Assembly (NCBI RefSeq): GCF_000426765.1
Contig: NZ_AUFZ01000016.1
Span: 186,001 to 250,000, forward strand
DNA from: Vibrio litoralis DSM 17657
Lineage (GTDB): Bacteria; Pseudomonadota; Gammaproteobacteria; Enterobacterales; Vibrionaceae
Reading direction: 5' to 3'
Length of the DNA stretch: 64,000 bases
Shown here: piece by piece, positions 1 to 8,248 of the stretch
How the letters are laid out: each line of letters begins with the position of its first letter
Numbering within the stretch: the stretch's first letter is position 1
The notes under the pieces: generated by a model
What the model saw: only the letters and a program-made list of their open reading frames with translations
Database searches by the model: none
Told to the model about the DNA's origin: nothing
Program-made: the position numbers and the translations under genes

Positions 1-43
1 ATAAGTATTTTTCTAAATTTGTTTTAGACTGTTGTGAAGCCAT
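1..43 (-). CDS. Start of a second sugar ABC permease (partial, runs off the left edge)
   Basis: Only the first 14 codons are present, beginning MASQQSKTNLEKYL. The ATG lies at 43-41 and overlaps the 3' end of the preceding permease by 20 bp, which is typical of translationally coupled subunits. Two-permease importers of the Lsr/rhamnose type carry consecutive permease genes, so a second membrane subunit is the natural expectation. That is inference from context, because the fragment is too short to show homology. The overlapping start and the in-frame continuation to the window edge are what is actually seen. Confidence 0.45.
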   Translation of the reverse strand, partial: MASQQSKTNLEKYL

Positions 44-1025
44 GGGTGTCTCCTGTCTTTTTCTGTCTCCAAGCGGTCATACTGATACTCACTAAAATAA
101 CACTACCTGTAATTAGGGTGTGCCAGTAAGAAGATACACCGAGTAAATTTAAACCATTTTGAATGAGAGCTATAAGCACGACGCCAAGAATGGTTCCGAG
201 CAAGGTCCCTTTTCCTCCAATGATACTTGTACCACCTAATACAACTGCAGCGAGAACGGTTAGCTCATATCCAAGTAAGGAGTCAGGCGCAACAGTCAAA
301 ATGGTATAAGACTGAACTACTCCAGCTAATCCAGCTAATAGTCCTAGGTAACCATAAGCAAAAATCTGCACTTTTAAGATACTGAAACCAACTCTAGATG
401 CCGCTTCAGAGTTTCCACCTACGGCAAATGTTTGTCGACCAATACTGGTTTTGTTCATTATGAATGAAGTTAGAGATACAACTAAAATCATTATTATCAT
501 TGGTAGAGTTAAGCCATAATCATAGTCATCAGCCGCGGTAAAGGAGAATAAGGTTACTCCTTCTTCAAACCACATCGGATATTTATATAACCATTCACCT
601 TTGGATAAAAAAAGTAATAACCCATAGAAAACATTAAGAGTTGAAATTGTAATAATTATAGATGGAACTTTTAATCGATTAACTAATAGAGCATTAATTA
701 CACCTAAGCATAGTCCGATTGAACCTGAGATAAAAAATGCAATAAAGAAATTACTTGTTATTTCATTAATTGCCAGTACCATGATGTATTGGCTGATTAT
801 GGTTGTCGCGGGAAAAGAAATATCAATGCCCCCCGAGATTAAAACAATAAACAAACCGCAAGCTAAAATAGTTAACATTGAGTAATTATTTAACAAATCA
901 TAAATATTGCCAATAGTAAGGAACTCTTGAGTCATTGATGAAATTAAAATGCAAATAATAATAATAGTTGAAAATAAAATGAACTCATTCTTTTTTATTA
1001 ACTTTTGTATCCGAATGTTAGGCAT
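24..1025 (-). CDS. Sugar ABC transporter permease, RbsC/LsrC family
   Basis: This is a polytopic inner-membrane subunit of a carbohydrate importer of the ribose/autoinducer-2 class (BPD_transp_2 family). About eight to ten hydrophobic helices are visible. The family signature region before the last helices, with AAVVLGGTSIIGGKGTL, is clear. The reading frame opens upstream at 1091, but I prefer the Met at 1025 (MPNIRIQKL). It overlaps the stop of the ATPase gene by 8 bp, whereas the longer start would lie deep inside that gene. The resulting 333 residues match the usual length of about 330. The gene is third in the order binding protein, ATPase, permease, and is followed by a further overlapping start. 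The substrate is not readable from the permease; a pentose or related sugar is likely from the neighbours. Confidence 0.88.
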   Translation of the reverse strand: MPNIRIQKLIKKNEFILFSTIIIICILISSMTQEFLTIGNIYDLLNNYSMLTILACGLFIVLISGGIDISFPATTIISQYIMVLAINEITSNFFIAFFISGSIGLCLGVINALLVNRLKVPSIIITISTLNVFYGLLLFLSKGEWLYKYPMWFEEGVTLFSFTAADDYDYGLTLPMIIMILVVSLTSFIMNKTSIGRQTFAVGGNSEAASRVGFSILKVQIFAYGYLGLLAGLAGVVQSYTILTVAPDSLLGYELTVLAAVVLGGTSIIGGKGTLLGTILGVVLIALIQNGLNLLGVSSYWHTLITGSVILVSISMTAWRQKKTGDTHGFTTV

Positions 1026-2496
1026 TAACCACCTCCGATAAGTACTCTGGTGATGTATCTTTAGTCTGAATTTTTTGTTTAATCTTTCCATTGGATATTA
1101 CGGTAATGGAGTGGCTATTATTATAAGCTTCTTCTATTTCGTCTGTAACAACTATTAGAGATACCCCCATGGATGATAACTCTTTAATAACATTATAAAT
1201 TCCTGATTTATTAGCTATGTCAACGCCTACAGTTGGAGAATCAAGAATAAGAACTTTTGGTTTGATAGCTAACCACTTTGCAATGGATACACGTTGAGCA
1301 TTTCCTCCTGATAAGGTACTTACCGCATGGTATGGACTACCTACTTTGATTTTTAATTGCTTTATTAGTTGATCAACTAATTTTAAAGCTTTTGATTGTT
1401 GGAACAAACCTAGTGCAGGTTGGAACTTCTTAAATTGACTGCTAAGTATATTGTCAGAAATAGGTTGTTCCATTACTAAACCTGTCCCCATTCTATCTTC
1501 TGATACATAGCCGATACCTGCTTCAATTGCATCTCTATTACTTTTAAATTTGACTTGTTTTCCTTCAAGATAAATATCCCCTGAATCAGCAGGATTTAAG
1601 CCAAAAATAGATAGGCATAGTTCGGTTCGACCTGAACCTAATAATCCTGTAACAGCTAAAACTTCTCCTCGATGTAGAGTCAGGTTTATATTTTCAAATT
1701 GATTCAACTTAGAAAGGTTTTTACATTCTAAAACAATCTCATCAGTAAAAGGAGTCGCAATGGGTGTAAATGAAATGTTTTGCCCTGTCATTAATTCGCC
1801 TAAGCGCTGTGTTGTCATATCTTCTGAATTATATGTTCCTATATATTCACCATCCTTTAGGATCGTAAATCGATCTGATATTTCCATTACTTCATCGAGT
1901 TTATGGCTGACAAAAATTATAGCTATTCCTTTTTGTTTTAACTTTTTCACATTAGATAAAAGGTGCTTAACTTCATTGTGAGTTAAGGATGCGGTTGGTT
2001 CATCCATAATTATTAGCTTGGCATTTTCTGCAATAGCACGAGCGATCGCTATTAGTTGACATTTAGAGACGGTTAACTCGCTGACTAATGTATTGACTGA
2101 GATTTCTGAATCCATACTATCAAGAACTTTTTTTGCTCGTATCTCCATATCTTTTGAATTACGTAGCTTAGTATTGTGATAGATATTAATCATGATATTT
2201 TCTGCAACGGTTAGGTTGGGAAATAGAGAAAGATCTTGATAAATAACTTGAATACCTTTTTGAACAGACTTTATCGGAGTAAGTGAGCTGAATTTAGTAT
2301 TTTCAATTTCAATCACGCCTCCAGAGTCAGGCTGATGTACCCCTGATATTATTTTTATTAGAGTTGACTTCCCACAACCATTTTGTCCAGCAATACAATG
2401 AACTTCTCCAGGTTTTATGTCGAAGTTAATATCCTTTAGGGCGTAAAACCCATTAAAGTTTTTATTTATACTTGTAAGTGTCAAGTAAGGTTCCAT
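1018..2496 (-). CDS. Sugar ABC transporter ATP-binding protein, two fused ABC domains (RbsA/XylG/LsrA family)
   Basis: This 492-residue protein carries two nucleotide-binding domains in one chain, as in RbsA, XylG and LsrA. Domain 1 has a full Walker A (GQNGCGKST, about residue 38) and a Walker B ending MDEPTAS. Domain 2 has the degenerate P-loop GLLGSGRTE usual in this family, a good signature (LSGGNAQR) and a Walker B ending LILDSPTVGVD. It powers sugar uptake from the cytoplasmic face. The start is the ATG at 2496, preceded by a GGA-containing ribosome-binding site. It is 66 bp downstream of the binding-protein gene, with a small hairpin between them, and overlaps the permease by 8 bp. Sugar specificity cannot be assigned from this subunit. 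Confidence 0.93.
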   Translation of the reverse strand: MEPYLTLTSINKNFNGFYALKDINFDIKPGEVHCIAGQNGCGKSTLIKIISGVHQPDSGGVIEIENTKFSSLTPIKSVQKGIQVIYQDLSLFPNLTVAENIMINIYHNTKLRNSKDMEIRAKKVLDSMDSEISVNTLVSELTVSKCQLIAIARAIAENAKLIIMDEPTASLTHNEVKHLLSNVKKLKQKGIAIIFVSHKLDEVMEISDRFTILKDGEYIGTYNSEDMTTQRLGELMTGQNISFTPIATPFTDEIVLECKNLSKLNQFENINLTLHRGEVLAVTGLLGSGRTELCLSIFGLNPADSGDIYLEGKQVKFKSNRDAIEAGIGYVSEDRMGTGLVMEQPISDNILSSQFKKFQPALGLFQQSKALKLVDQLIKQLKIKVGSPYHAVSTLSGGNAQRVSIAKWLAIKPKVLILDSPTVGVDIANKSGIYNVIKELSSMGVSLIVVTDEIEEAYNNSHSITVISNGKIKQKIQTKDTSPEYLSEVVNA

Positions 2497-2522
2497 ATTA
2501 CGTCCTTTATTATTTTAAACTT

Positions 2523-2545
2523 AGCCTCGAGAGCCTCCCGAGGCT
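2523..2545 (-). terminator. Intercistronic hairpin between binding-protein and ATPase genes
   Basis: AGCCTCG and CGAGGCT form a 7-bp perfect stem with a 9-nt loop in the 66-bp gap. On the transcribed minus strand no T-tract of note follows, so it more likely limits read-through or protects the 3' end of the abundant binding-protein message than stops transcription. This arrangement is common after periplasmic binding-protein genes. On the plus strand the stem is followed by ATTTTT. Confidence 0.45.
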
Positions 2546-2562
2546 ATTTTTATGTAGTACTT

Positions 2563-3540
2563 TTAATAAAGTTGGTCAATATTGTCTTTGGTGACAAATA
2601 ATACTTTATGGAATTTAATTAACTTTTCTTCTTTTTTTACTTCAGCTTCCCCGAAACCTTTAAGAGTGTATCCTTGTTCTATATCGACACCATTAATGAC
2701 ATCGGCTGCTACTTTAGTCGTTGCATATCCTCCAGATGCAGGATCATAGGTAATACCCATGGTGATGTTTCCATTACGAATAAGTGATGCTGCTTGTGAA
2801 GGAATCATCATTCCAAATACCCCTACACTTTTTTTAGCTCGGCGATCTTGAACTGCTCGCCCAGCACCAATAGGACCTTGTGAGCCAAATGAGATCACAG
2901 CTTTAAGATCTTTATTAGCACGCATTAGATCTAGAGTTGTGCGTCGAGAATCATCAATGTTCTCCGCTACAGGCATACGAGTCGTGACTTCATACATATC
3001 GGGATATTGTTCTTTTTGGTATTGAACAAAGTAATCAGCCCATAGATTATGTTGAGGGACAGTTAAACTTCCAACATAGATGACATAACCGCCTTTACCA
3101 TCCATAAACTCCGCGACTTTATCTAAATAATCTTGTGCAAACTGCTTGTCATCGATAATCGATACTTCCCAATTCGCACTTGGTTGACCAGGAGATTCAT
3201 TGGTCACAATTGCAATGCCGGCCTTACGAGCTTTCTGGAATACAGGCTCAAGTACTTCAGCATCATTTGGCACGATAGTGATTGCATCTACTTTTTTTGC
3301 AATTAAGTCTTCGATAATTTTTACTTGCGCAGTAGCATCAGTGCTAGAAGGGCCGACTTGATATGCATTTAAGTTATATTCTTTTCCTGCTTCTTTTACT
3401 CCATCTCCCATCCTGTTAAACCAAGGCATCCCCCCAATTTTAGGGATATTTACAATATCTAACTCTTGTGCCATAACCGAGGTGCCAAGGAGTGGAATAC
3501 AAGTTAGTGTCGCTAGTATGATCTTTTTTGTATTATTCAT
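2563..3540 (-). CDS. Periplasmic sugar-binding protein, LsrB/RhaS-like
   Basis: This is a 325-residue type I periplasmic binding protein (Peripla_BP_4 type). A Sec signal peptide is visible at residues 1-24, with charged MNNTKK, a hydrophobic stretch and cleavage near VMA-QE. The body reads like the LsrB clade: an opening strand ending in PKIGGMPWF, then VDAITIVPND in the first lobe and an ending similar to LsrB (VTKDNIDQLY). It differs from XylF of E. coli. It would deliver its ligand to the downstream ATPase/permease pair. Its position in a xylose and xyloside cluster suggests a pentose or modified sugar, but autoinducer-2 or rhamnose-like ligands cannot be excluded. No lsrK, lsrR, lsrF or lsrG is nearby. 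Confidence 0.88.
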   Translation of the reverse strand: MNNTKKIILATLTCIPLLGTSVMAQELDIVNIPKIGGMPWFNRMGDGVKEAGKEYNLNAYQVGPSSTDATAQVKIIEDLIAKKVDAITIVPNDAEVLEPVFQKARKAGIAIVTNESPGQPSANWEVSIIDDKQFAQDYLDKVAEFMDGKGGYVIYVGSLTVPQHNLWADYFVQYQKEQYPDMYEVTTRMPVAENIDDSRRTTLDLMRANKDLKAVISFGSQGPIGAGRAVQDRRAKKSVGVFGMMIPSQAASLIRNGNITMGITYDPASGGYATTKVAADVINGVDIEQGYTLKGFGEAEVKKEEKLIKFHKVLFVTKDNIDQLY

Positions 3541-3877
3541 AACTCAAGTCCTTTAATTATTAATATTCCGAATGAATCTTCAGTGTATGTGCTATGAAAT
3601 TTATGGTTTTATATATTGTACACAAAGTTATCTTTATAGCGGTTTTGTCCATATAAATAATGAATACTTCCATGGGCAGGTTTATTTATGTTGAAATTTT
3701 TTATTTACTAGAAAATTGTGAGCGAGAACTCTCTACTTGTTGATCAGACTACTATCGAGTAATAGTAATAGTGATAGATAAGCAAGTTGTGCTTAGAGTC
3801 AAAAGCGTTTGATTTTGTGAAGGAAGCAAAGGCTGAACGACAATATCATTCAACCTTTGGTTTTTAGGGGGATATAA
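3541..3877. other. Intergenic region holding the importer promoter
   Basis: These 337 bp without a gene separate the end of the acetyltransferase gene from the start of the binding-protein gene, both on the minus strand. The half nearest the binding-protein start is AT-rich and must carry its promoter, but I cannot place a convincing -35/-10 pair or a full CRP site. The half near 3830 holds the hairpin described separately. Confidence 0.5.
3828..3858 (-). terminator. Probable terminator of the galM-acetyltransferase unit
   Basis: AAAGGCTGAA pairs with TTCAACCTTT around an 11-nt loop (10-bp stem, one G-U/mismatch). It lies 20 bp beyond the acetyltransferase stop. The T-rich tail (GGTTTTTAG) is on the plus side, so on the minus strand it would be a stem without a good U-tract. 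It may be a weak or bidirectional terminator. Confidence 0.45.
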
Positions 3878-4432
3878 CTAAGCTTTTTTATGTGGTTTGC
3901 AAGGATTACCAAAGGCTACTGAATTGGCAGGAATATCTTTGGTCACTACACTGCCTGCGCCAATCACTGCGCCATCGCCGATGGTTACACCGGGCATCAC
4001 GATACAGCCGCCACCAATCCACACGTCATTGCCGATGGTTATTGGCTCTGCAAAACCAATGTGCTGATTACGCGCTTCAATTTCAAGCGGGTGATGAGCG
4101 GTATACAGCTGCACATTTGGCCCGATAAACACATTGCTTCCAATGGTGAGCGGAGCGCAATCGAGAATCGTGAAGTTAAAGTTGATAAAGACATTGCTAC
4201 CCATATAAGTATTGATGCCGTAATCAATGTTCATCGCTTTTTCAATGTGTACATTGTCGCCGACTTTAGCAAAAATCTTCTCAATTAATTCACGTTGCTT
4301 ACCCCGTTCACGGCGAGGCGTTTGATTGTAGATTGCAGTCAAATCGCGGGTGGTATCGCGTATTTCAATTAAATCAGCGTCATTAATATCATAGCGCTCG
4401 CCGGCCCGCATTTTCTCTAAGGCTGTTGTCAT
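3878..4432 (-). CDS. Sugar O-acetyltransferase, Maa/LacA/NodL hexapeptide family
   Basis: This 184-residue left-handed beta-helix acyltransferase transfers acetyl from acetyl-CoA to a sugar hydroxyl in the cytoplasm. It begins with the MAC domain (TALEKMRAGERYDINDADL, residues 3-21). Hexapeptide repeats follow from about residue 60 to the end, with the typical ending IGAGSVVTKDIPANSVAFGNPCK. H114 in TAHHP aligns with the catalytic His115 of LacA. The start is fixed by a TAATG overlap with the galM stop, so the two are co-translated. In a xyloside operon it may acetylate non-metabolised sugars for export, as proposed for LacA, but that is inference. Maltose or galactoside acetyltransferase annotation would both be acceptable. 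Confidence 0.9.
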   Translation of the reverse strand: MTTALEKMRAGERYDINDADLIEIRDTTRDLTAIYNQTPRRERGKQRELIEKIFAKVGDNVHIEKAMNIDYGINTYMGSNVFINFNFTILDCAPLTIGSNVFIGPNVQLYTAHHPLEIEARNQHIGFAEPITIGNDVWIGGGCIVMPGVTIGDGAVIGAGSVVTKDIPANSVAFGNPCKPHKKA

Positions 4433-5529
4433 TATTGCGCCTCAAATTGGTAGCTGGTTTGGTATTGGTAGAAGGTTTTTTTCGCAATAAACCTTTTGTT
4501 TTCTTCCGGCCATTCTGGGTGGTTTGGGCAATCGGGTAAGAACTGAGTTTCAAGTGCGATGCCTTGGTAGTCGTTATACTCACCTTGACGAGAGGGGGTG
4601 CCACCTAAGAAGTTACCACTATAGAATTGGATCGCAGGCTTATCGGTAAATACTGACATAGTAACCAACTTATCTGAACTCGTCAGTTGCGCGATGGGGC
4701 TGATGCCATCGGTCAGTTCACTCGGTAAAGTTAAAGCGTGATCATAACCTTTAGCGAGTTTTTGGTCGTCATCTTCTAGTAGGCGATCGCGAATTGGTCG
4801 AGCGGTTTTAAAGTCAAAGCTGGTACCATCAACTGGGCGCAGTTCGCCGGTTGGAATAAGCTGCTCATCAGTAGGTAGATACTCGTTAGTCAATAGCATG
4901 AGTTCATGGTCAAGAATGGTTTTACCTGATTCTGCACCGTCTAAATTAAAGTAAGCATGATTGGTCAAGTTGATAGGGCAATCTTGATCGCACAATGCTG
5001 AATATTCAATGCAGAGCTGATTATTTTCAGTTAGTGTGTAGGCCACTTCAACGGTTAGACTACCTGGAAAACCTTGGTCGCCATCAGGTGAAGTCAGGTT
5101 GTAGGTAATGTGGGATTCACTGTGTTCTTTAACTGACCAACGTCGTTTATCAAAGCCATCGATACCACCGTGTAGGCTGTTGTCGTTGTTATTGATTGTG
5201 ATGTGGTAATCTTGCCCGTTAAGGCTGAATTTCCCTTTCGCGATACGGTTAGCAAAACGGCCAATCGTCGCGCCTAAGAAAGCAGAATGAGACTGGTAGT
5301 CTTCGAGCTTTTTCATACCGAGCAGTACTTCACGTTTGCCTTCTGATGTTGGCACTTGGCAACTTACCCAAGTGGCACCAATATCCATAAAGCTAACCGT
5401 CATGCCTTGTTTGTTTTTTAAGGTGTGAACGCGAGCGGGTTGACCATCGGAAAAGAGACCCGCTTCTAGTGACTCTTGTAATGCGTCTGGAGAGAACAAT
5501 GTTTCTGGAGAAGAAAGGGTTGCGAGCAT
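4432..5529 (-). CDS. galM: Aldose 1-epimerase (mutarotase)
   Basis: This 365-residue protein interconverts alpha and beta anomers of aldoses in the cytoplasm. Family motifs seen in order are NRIAKGKFSLNG, LHGGIDGFDKRRW, NLTNHAYFNLDG (the catalytic His region) and LETQFLPDCPNHPEW near the C-terminus, which contains the general-base Glu. About 20 residues are present at the N-terminus beyond the usual 340-350. The ATG at 5529 follows a good ribosome-binding site (AAAAAGGAG), so the longer start is supported. In this cluster it would supply the correct xylose or arabinose anomer released by the glycosidases. It follows the GH43 gene after a 64-bp gap that contains a strong hairpin, and is fused by a 1-bp overlap to the acetyltransferase gene. 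Confidence 0.93.
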   Translation of the reverse strand: MLATLSSPETLFSPDALQESLEAGLFSDGQPARVHTLKNKQGMTVSFMDIGATWVSCQVPTSEGKREVLLGMKKLEDYQSHSAFLGATIGRFANRIAKGKFSLNGQDYHITINNNDNSLHGGIDGFDKRRWSVKEHSESHITYNLTSPDGDQGFPGSLTVEVAYTLTENNQLCIEYSALCDQDCPINLTNHAYFNLDGAESGKTILDHELMLLTNEYLPTDEQLIPTGELRPVDGTSFDFKTARPIRDRLLEDDDQKLAKGYDHALTLPSELTDGISPIAQLTSSDKLVTMSVFTDKPAIQFYSGNFLGGTPSRQGEYNDYQGIALETQFLPDCPNHPEWPEENKRFIAKKTFYQYQTSYQFEAQ

Positions 5530-5552
5530 AACGGCTCCTTTTTAAATGAGAA

Positions 5553-5586
5553 AAGGTACTTGAGTGTGTGATCGCTCAAGTACCTT
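5553..5586 (-). terminator. 12-bp hairpin between GH43 and galM (attenuator or terminator)
   Basis: AAGGTACTTGAG and CTCAAGTACCTT form a perfect 12-bp stem with a 10-nt loop. On the minus strand the stem runs directly into TTTTCTC. The geometry suits an intrinsic terminator that would reduce transcription from the transporter-GH43 unit into galM. Its T-tract is short, so partial read-through is likely. Confidence 0.6.
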
Positions 5587-5593
5587 ATGAAAG

Positions 5594-6532
5594 TTAAATA
5601 GCATCACCAAAGATAGGGAAGCCATTATCCCACTCTAGGCGTTTAATCCGAGTATGACGGTTTGGATCCCATAATGGGTCACCTTCAATCTCGGTATAAT
5701 CACGCGCGTGATACACCAATAAATCGTGGCCTTCTTCATCAACGGTAAAGCTGTTATGTCCGGGGCCGTAGATTTTCTTATCCCAGTTGGTTCTAAATAC
5801 TGGCTGCTCAGTTTTATGCCAGCTTGCAGGGTCGAGTAGGTTGCTATCTTCATCTGCGTAGAGCAGACCCATGCAGTAGTTTTCATCGGTTGCACTGGCG
5901 GAATAAGTCATCCAGAACTTGCCATGACGGTGAATGACCGATGGTCCTTCGTTGACCCAAAAACCAATTTGTTCCCACTCAAACTCAGGGATGGTGAGTA
6001 ATTGTGGTGGCGTTTTTAGCGTTGTTGGCGTTTCAAGTTCTGCAATGTACAGGTTTGAGTTACCTTGAATATCATTTTGCTTTTGTGCCCACACATAGTA
6101 ATTCACGCCTTTGTGGCTAAATGAGGTGGCATCTAAGCAGAACGTATCCATTCCGGTTTCAACTTGTCCTTCAAACACCCATTCATCGGTGATTGGGTTA
6201 GCGTTACGGTTTGAAATTGCATACATACGGTGCTGGAACAAACCATCCACGATGTCACGTGAAGGAGCGGCAGCAAAATACACATACCAAGCGTTATCAA
6301 TAAAGTGCAGCTCTGGTGCCCAAATTAAATCGCTGTATGGGCCAACATCCGGTTTATACCAAGCGTTAATTAACTCGCTGGTGGTGTTCAATTCTTTAAT
6401 CGTTTTAGCACGGCGGATCTCAATGCGATCATATTCTGGTACCGATGCGGTGAAGTAATAATAGCCATCGGTGTGCTTATAAATATGTGGATCCGCGCGT
6501 TGTTCGATAATTGGGTTTACGAAATCAGTCAT
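5594..6532 (-). CDS. GH43 glycoside hydrolase (alpha-L-arabinofuranosidase/beta-xylosidase type)
   Basis: This 312-residue five-bladed beta-propeller glycosidase has no signal peptide, so it acts on oligosaccharides already inside the cell. The inverting catalytic triad of family 43 can be placed: D14 (RADPHIY, general base), D134 (FCLDATSF, pKa modulator) and E195 (WVNEGPSVI, general acid). The opening NPIIEQRADPHIYKHTDGYY resembles exo-arabinofuranosidases such as Streptomyces SaAraf43A (subfamily 26), so release of terminal L-arabinose from arabino-(xylo)oligosaccharides is the best guess. A beta-xylosidase role is the alternative, given the xylose context. No araBAD genes are in the window. 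It starts 9 bp downstream of the GPH transporter gene and is surely co-transcribed with it. Confidence 0.88.
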   Translation of the reverse strand: MTDFVNPIIEQRADPHIYKHTDGYYYFTASVPEYDRIEIRRAKTIKELNTTSELINAWYKPDVGPYSDLIWAPELHFIDNAWYVYFAAAPSRDIVDGLFQHRMYAISNRNANPITDEWVFEGQVETGMDTFCLDATSFSHKGVNYYVWAQKQNDIQGNSNLYIAELETPTTLKTPPQLLTIPEFEWEQIGFWVNEGPSVIHRHGKFWMTYSASATDENYCMGLLYADEDSNLLDPASWHKTEQPVFRTNWDKKIYGPGHNSFTVDEEGHDLLVYHARDYTEIEGDPLWDPNRHTRIKRLEWDNGFPIFGDAI

Positions 6533-6541
6533 ACTGCTACC

Positions 6542-7939
6542 TTAGTTCGCGAAATTAGTTACTGGTTTTTTGTCTGGTTTAACGGTGCTTAGGTTTTCTT
6601 CTACTTCAAGAATGTTGGTTGCAGTGATCTTGTTGTAGAACTTGTCTGTTACTTTGTATTTGAACATCAAGGCACCCATTAGGAAGTGGAAGAAGCCAGG
6701 AATGATAGTCAGCATCAAGGCAATTCCTGTTAAAGTAAAGTCTGATTGAGCTTCATTTGGTACGTAGTTGAAGAAAGTTAATAACGAACCAACAATTGCA
6801 CCCGCAATACCCATACCTAGTTTTTGGCTAAATGATATACCACCAAATGCTAGACCTGAAACTCGTTTACCGGTTTTGTATGCGCCGTAGTCAACCGCTT
6901 CAGCAATCGCCGACCAGAAGACTGGAGCATGTAAATCAACCACAAAGGATACTAAGAAATACAAAATGAAAGCGAGAGCAAAGTCACCTTGTCCAACGAA
7001 TAAGTACAACATTGCGCTTAATGCGAATACGGCTACTTGGCTGTAACGGAATAGTTTGATTTTACAGTACTTCTTAGTGATCCAAGTTGATGCCACCATT
7101 GCAAGAATCGCCGCAGTTACGCCAGTTGCCAAGAAAGCAGAAATGGTCGTTGCATCACCACCTAGGTAGTATTTTGCGTAGTAAGCCGCTACTGAACCAC
7201 GGATAACATAACCAATGGTGCCGGTGACACAGACTGCACATAAAATCAGCCATTGGTCATTCTTCATTAAGATTTTCACTTGTTCTTTGAATGACTTTTT
7301 ATCTACTACGTGTTCAATACGCTCTTTGGTTGTTGCAAAACAGAATAGGAATAACAGCGTACCCATTAAGCCCATTAGACCCATTGAATATTGGTAACCG
7401 AGTTGTAGGTTATCTTGACCCCAAGCGGTAGAAAGTTGCGGTACGATAATCGTCACTAAAAACGCTGCAATTTTGGCGAAGAATAAACGGTAACCGTTAG
7501 CCGACAAACGTTCTTTCGGGTCATCCGTTAATACACTGATAAGTGAAATATAAGGGATGGTCACCGCGGTAAACATCACTGTCACAAAAATATAGGTTGC
7601 ATAAGCGTAAACCAGTTTGGTGTTGTAATCGCCATCTGGTGTGCTGAATGCTAAGTAAACTGAAATGCCAAATGGAATGGCTAAAAACAGCATGTATTGA
7701 CGGTATCGACCCCAGCGAGAGGTAAATTTATCGGTGATCATACCCATTAATGGATCAGTCACAGCGTCAATTAATCGCACTACGATAAACAGCATGGCTA
7801 AATCTGAAGGCTTGATACCAAAGATGTCGGTGTAGAAAAAGGTGATGATCAGCATCATAGAGGAAATAACCACATTCACGGCCATGTCCCCGGCACCGAA
7901 GCCAACTTTCTCTAACACTGGTAATTTATATTTATACAT
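6542..7939 (-). CDS. GPH-family sugar:cation symporter (oligosaccharide/pentoside)
   Basis: This 465-residue transporter of the glycoside-pentoside-hexuronide family (MelB/XynB-like) has twelve predicted membrane helices. Family hallmarks are the N-terminal EKVGFGAGDMAVN, then RLIDAVTDPLMGMITDKF in the loop between helices 2 and 3, and RYRQYMLF nearby. The Asp residues in these segments form the cation site in MelB. It would import xylo- or arabino-oligosaccharides with sodium or protons for the cytoplasmic GH43 encoded 9 bp downstream. It is a clear paralogue of the transporter at 8249-9694, so the cluster has two GPH importers, each paired with one glycosidase. The exact substrate cannot be read from sequence. 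Confidence 0.9.
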   Translation of the reverse strand: MYKYKLPVLEKVGFGAGDMAVNVVISSMMLIITFFYTDIFGIKPSDLAMLFIVVRLIDAVTDPLMGMITDKFTSRWGRYRQYMLFLAIPFGISVYLAFSTPDGDYNTKLVYAYATYIFVTVMFTAVTIPYISLISVLTDDPKERLSANGYRLFFAKIAAFLVTIIVPQLSTAWGQDNLQLGYQYSMGLMGLMGTLLFLFCFATTKERIEHVVDKKSFKEQVKILMKNDQWLILCAVCVTGTIGYVIRGSVAAYYAKYYLGGDATTISAFLATGVTAAILAMVASTWITKKYCKIKLFRYSQVAVFALSAMLYLFVGQGDFALAFILYFLVSFVVDLHAPVFWSAIAEAVDYGAYKTGKRVSGLAFGGISFSQKLGMGIAGAIVGSLLTFFNYVPNEAQSDFTLTGIALMLTIIPGFFHFLMGALMFKYKVTDKFYNKITATNILEVEENLSTVKPDKKPVTNFAN

Positions 7940-8248
7940 AGTTTTCTCATCCAGTTATTTTTCAATTGTCAGCAATACTACTGATGAGAAGGACCGAGTG
8001 ATGTTAGAGCTCTCATGGAAATTAAGAGTTAGCTATTTTGTACATGCCTTTAGCAAATATGTTTATACCCGTGTTCATTGAAGATGTTTGATAGCGTTCC
8101 AAAAGAGCATTTTTATCTGTATTTAAAAGAATGTGAAGGGCGATTTAACAACAGTAACCCATTGAGTCAATTAAATAAATTAACTCAATGGGTTAAGTTG
8201 GATGTCTAGGGTTGGCCCTAGGTTTGTTTGTAATCTTAAATTTGATTA
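7940..8248. other. Intergenic region between two GPH transporter operons
   Basis: These 309 bp lie between the yicI-transporter unit, which ends at 8249, and the start of the transporter-GH43 unit at 7939. The right side holds two stem-loops that probably end the upstream unit. The left side must hold the promoter of the next unit. I see no convincing full CRP or XylR operator in it. Confidence 0.5.
8156..8194 (-). terminator. Stem-loop ending the yicI-transporter unit
   Basis: AACCCATTGAGT pairs with ACTCAATGGGTT, and the pairing extends imperfectly inward. A second smaller stem (CTAGGG/CCCTAG, about 8206-8221) lies between it and the gene. Neither is followed by a long T-tract on the minus strand, so the terminator role rests on position and stem strength. 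Confidence 0.45.

Noticed and set aside
7842..8081. 79-codon plus-strand frame
   Set aside because: It is largely antisense to the transporter gene start and has no domain or ribosome-binding site.
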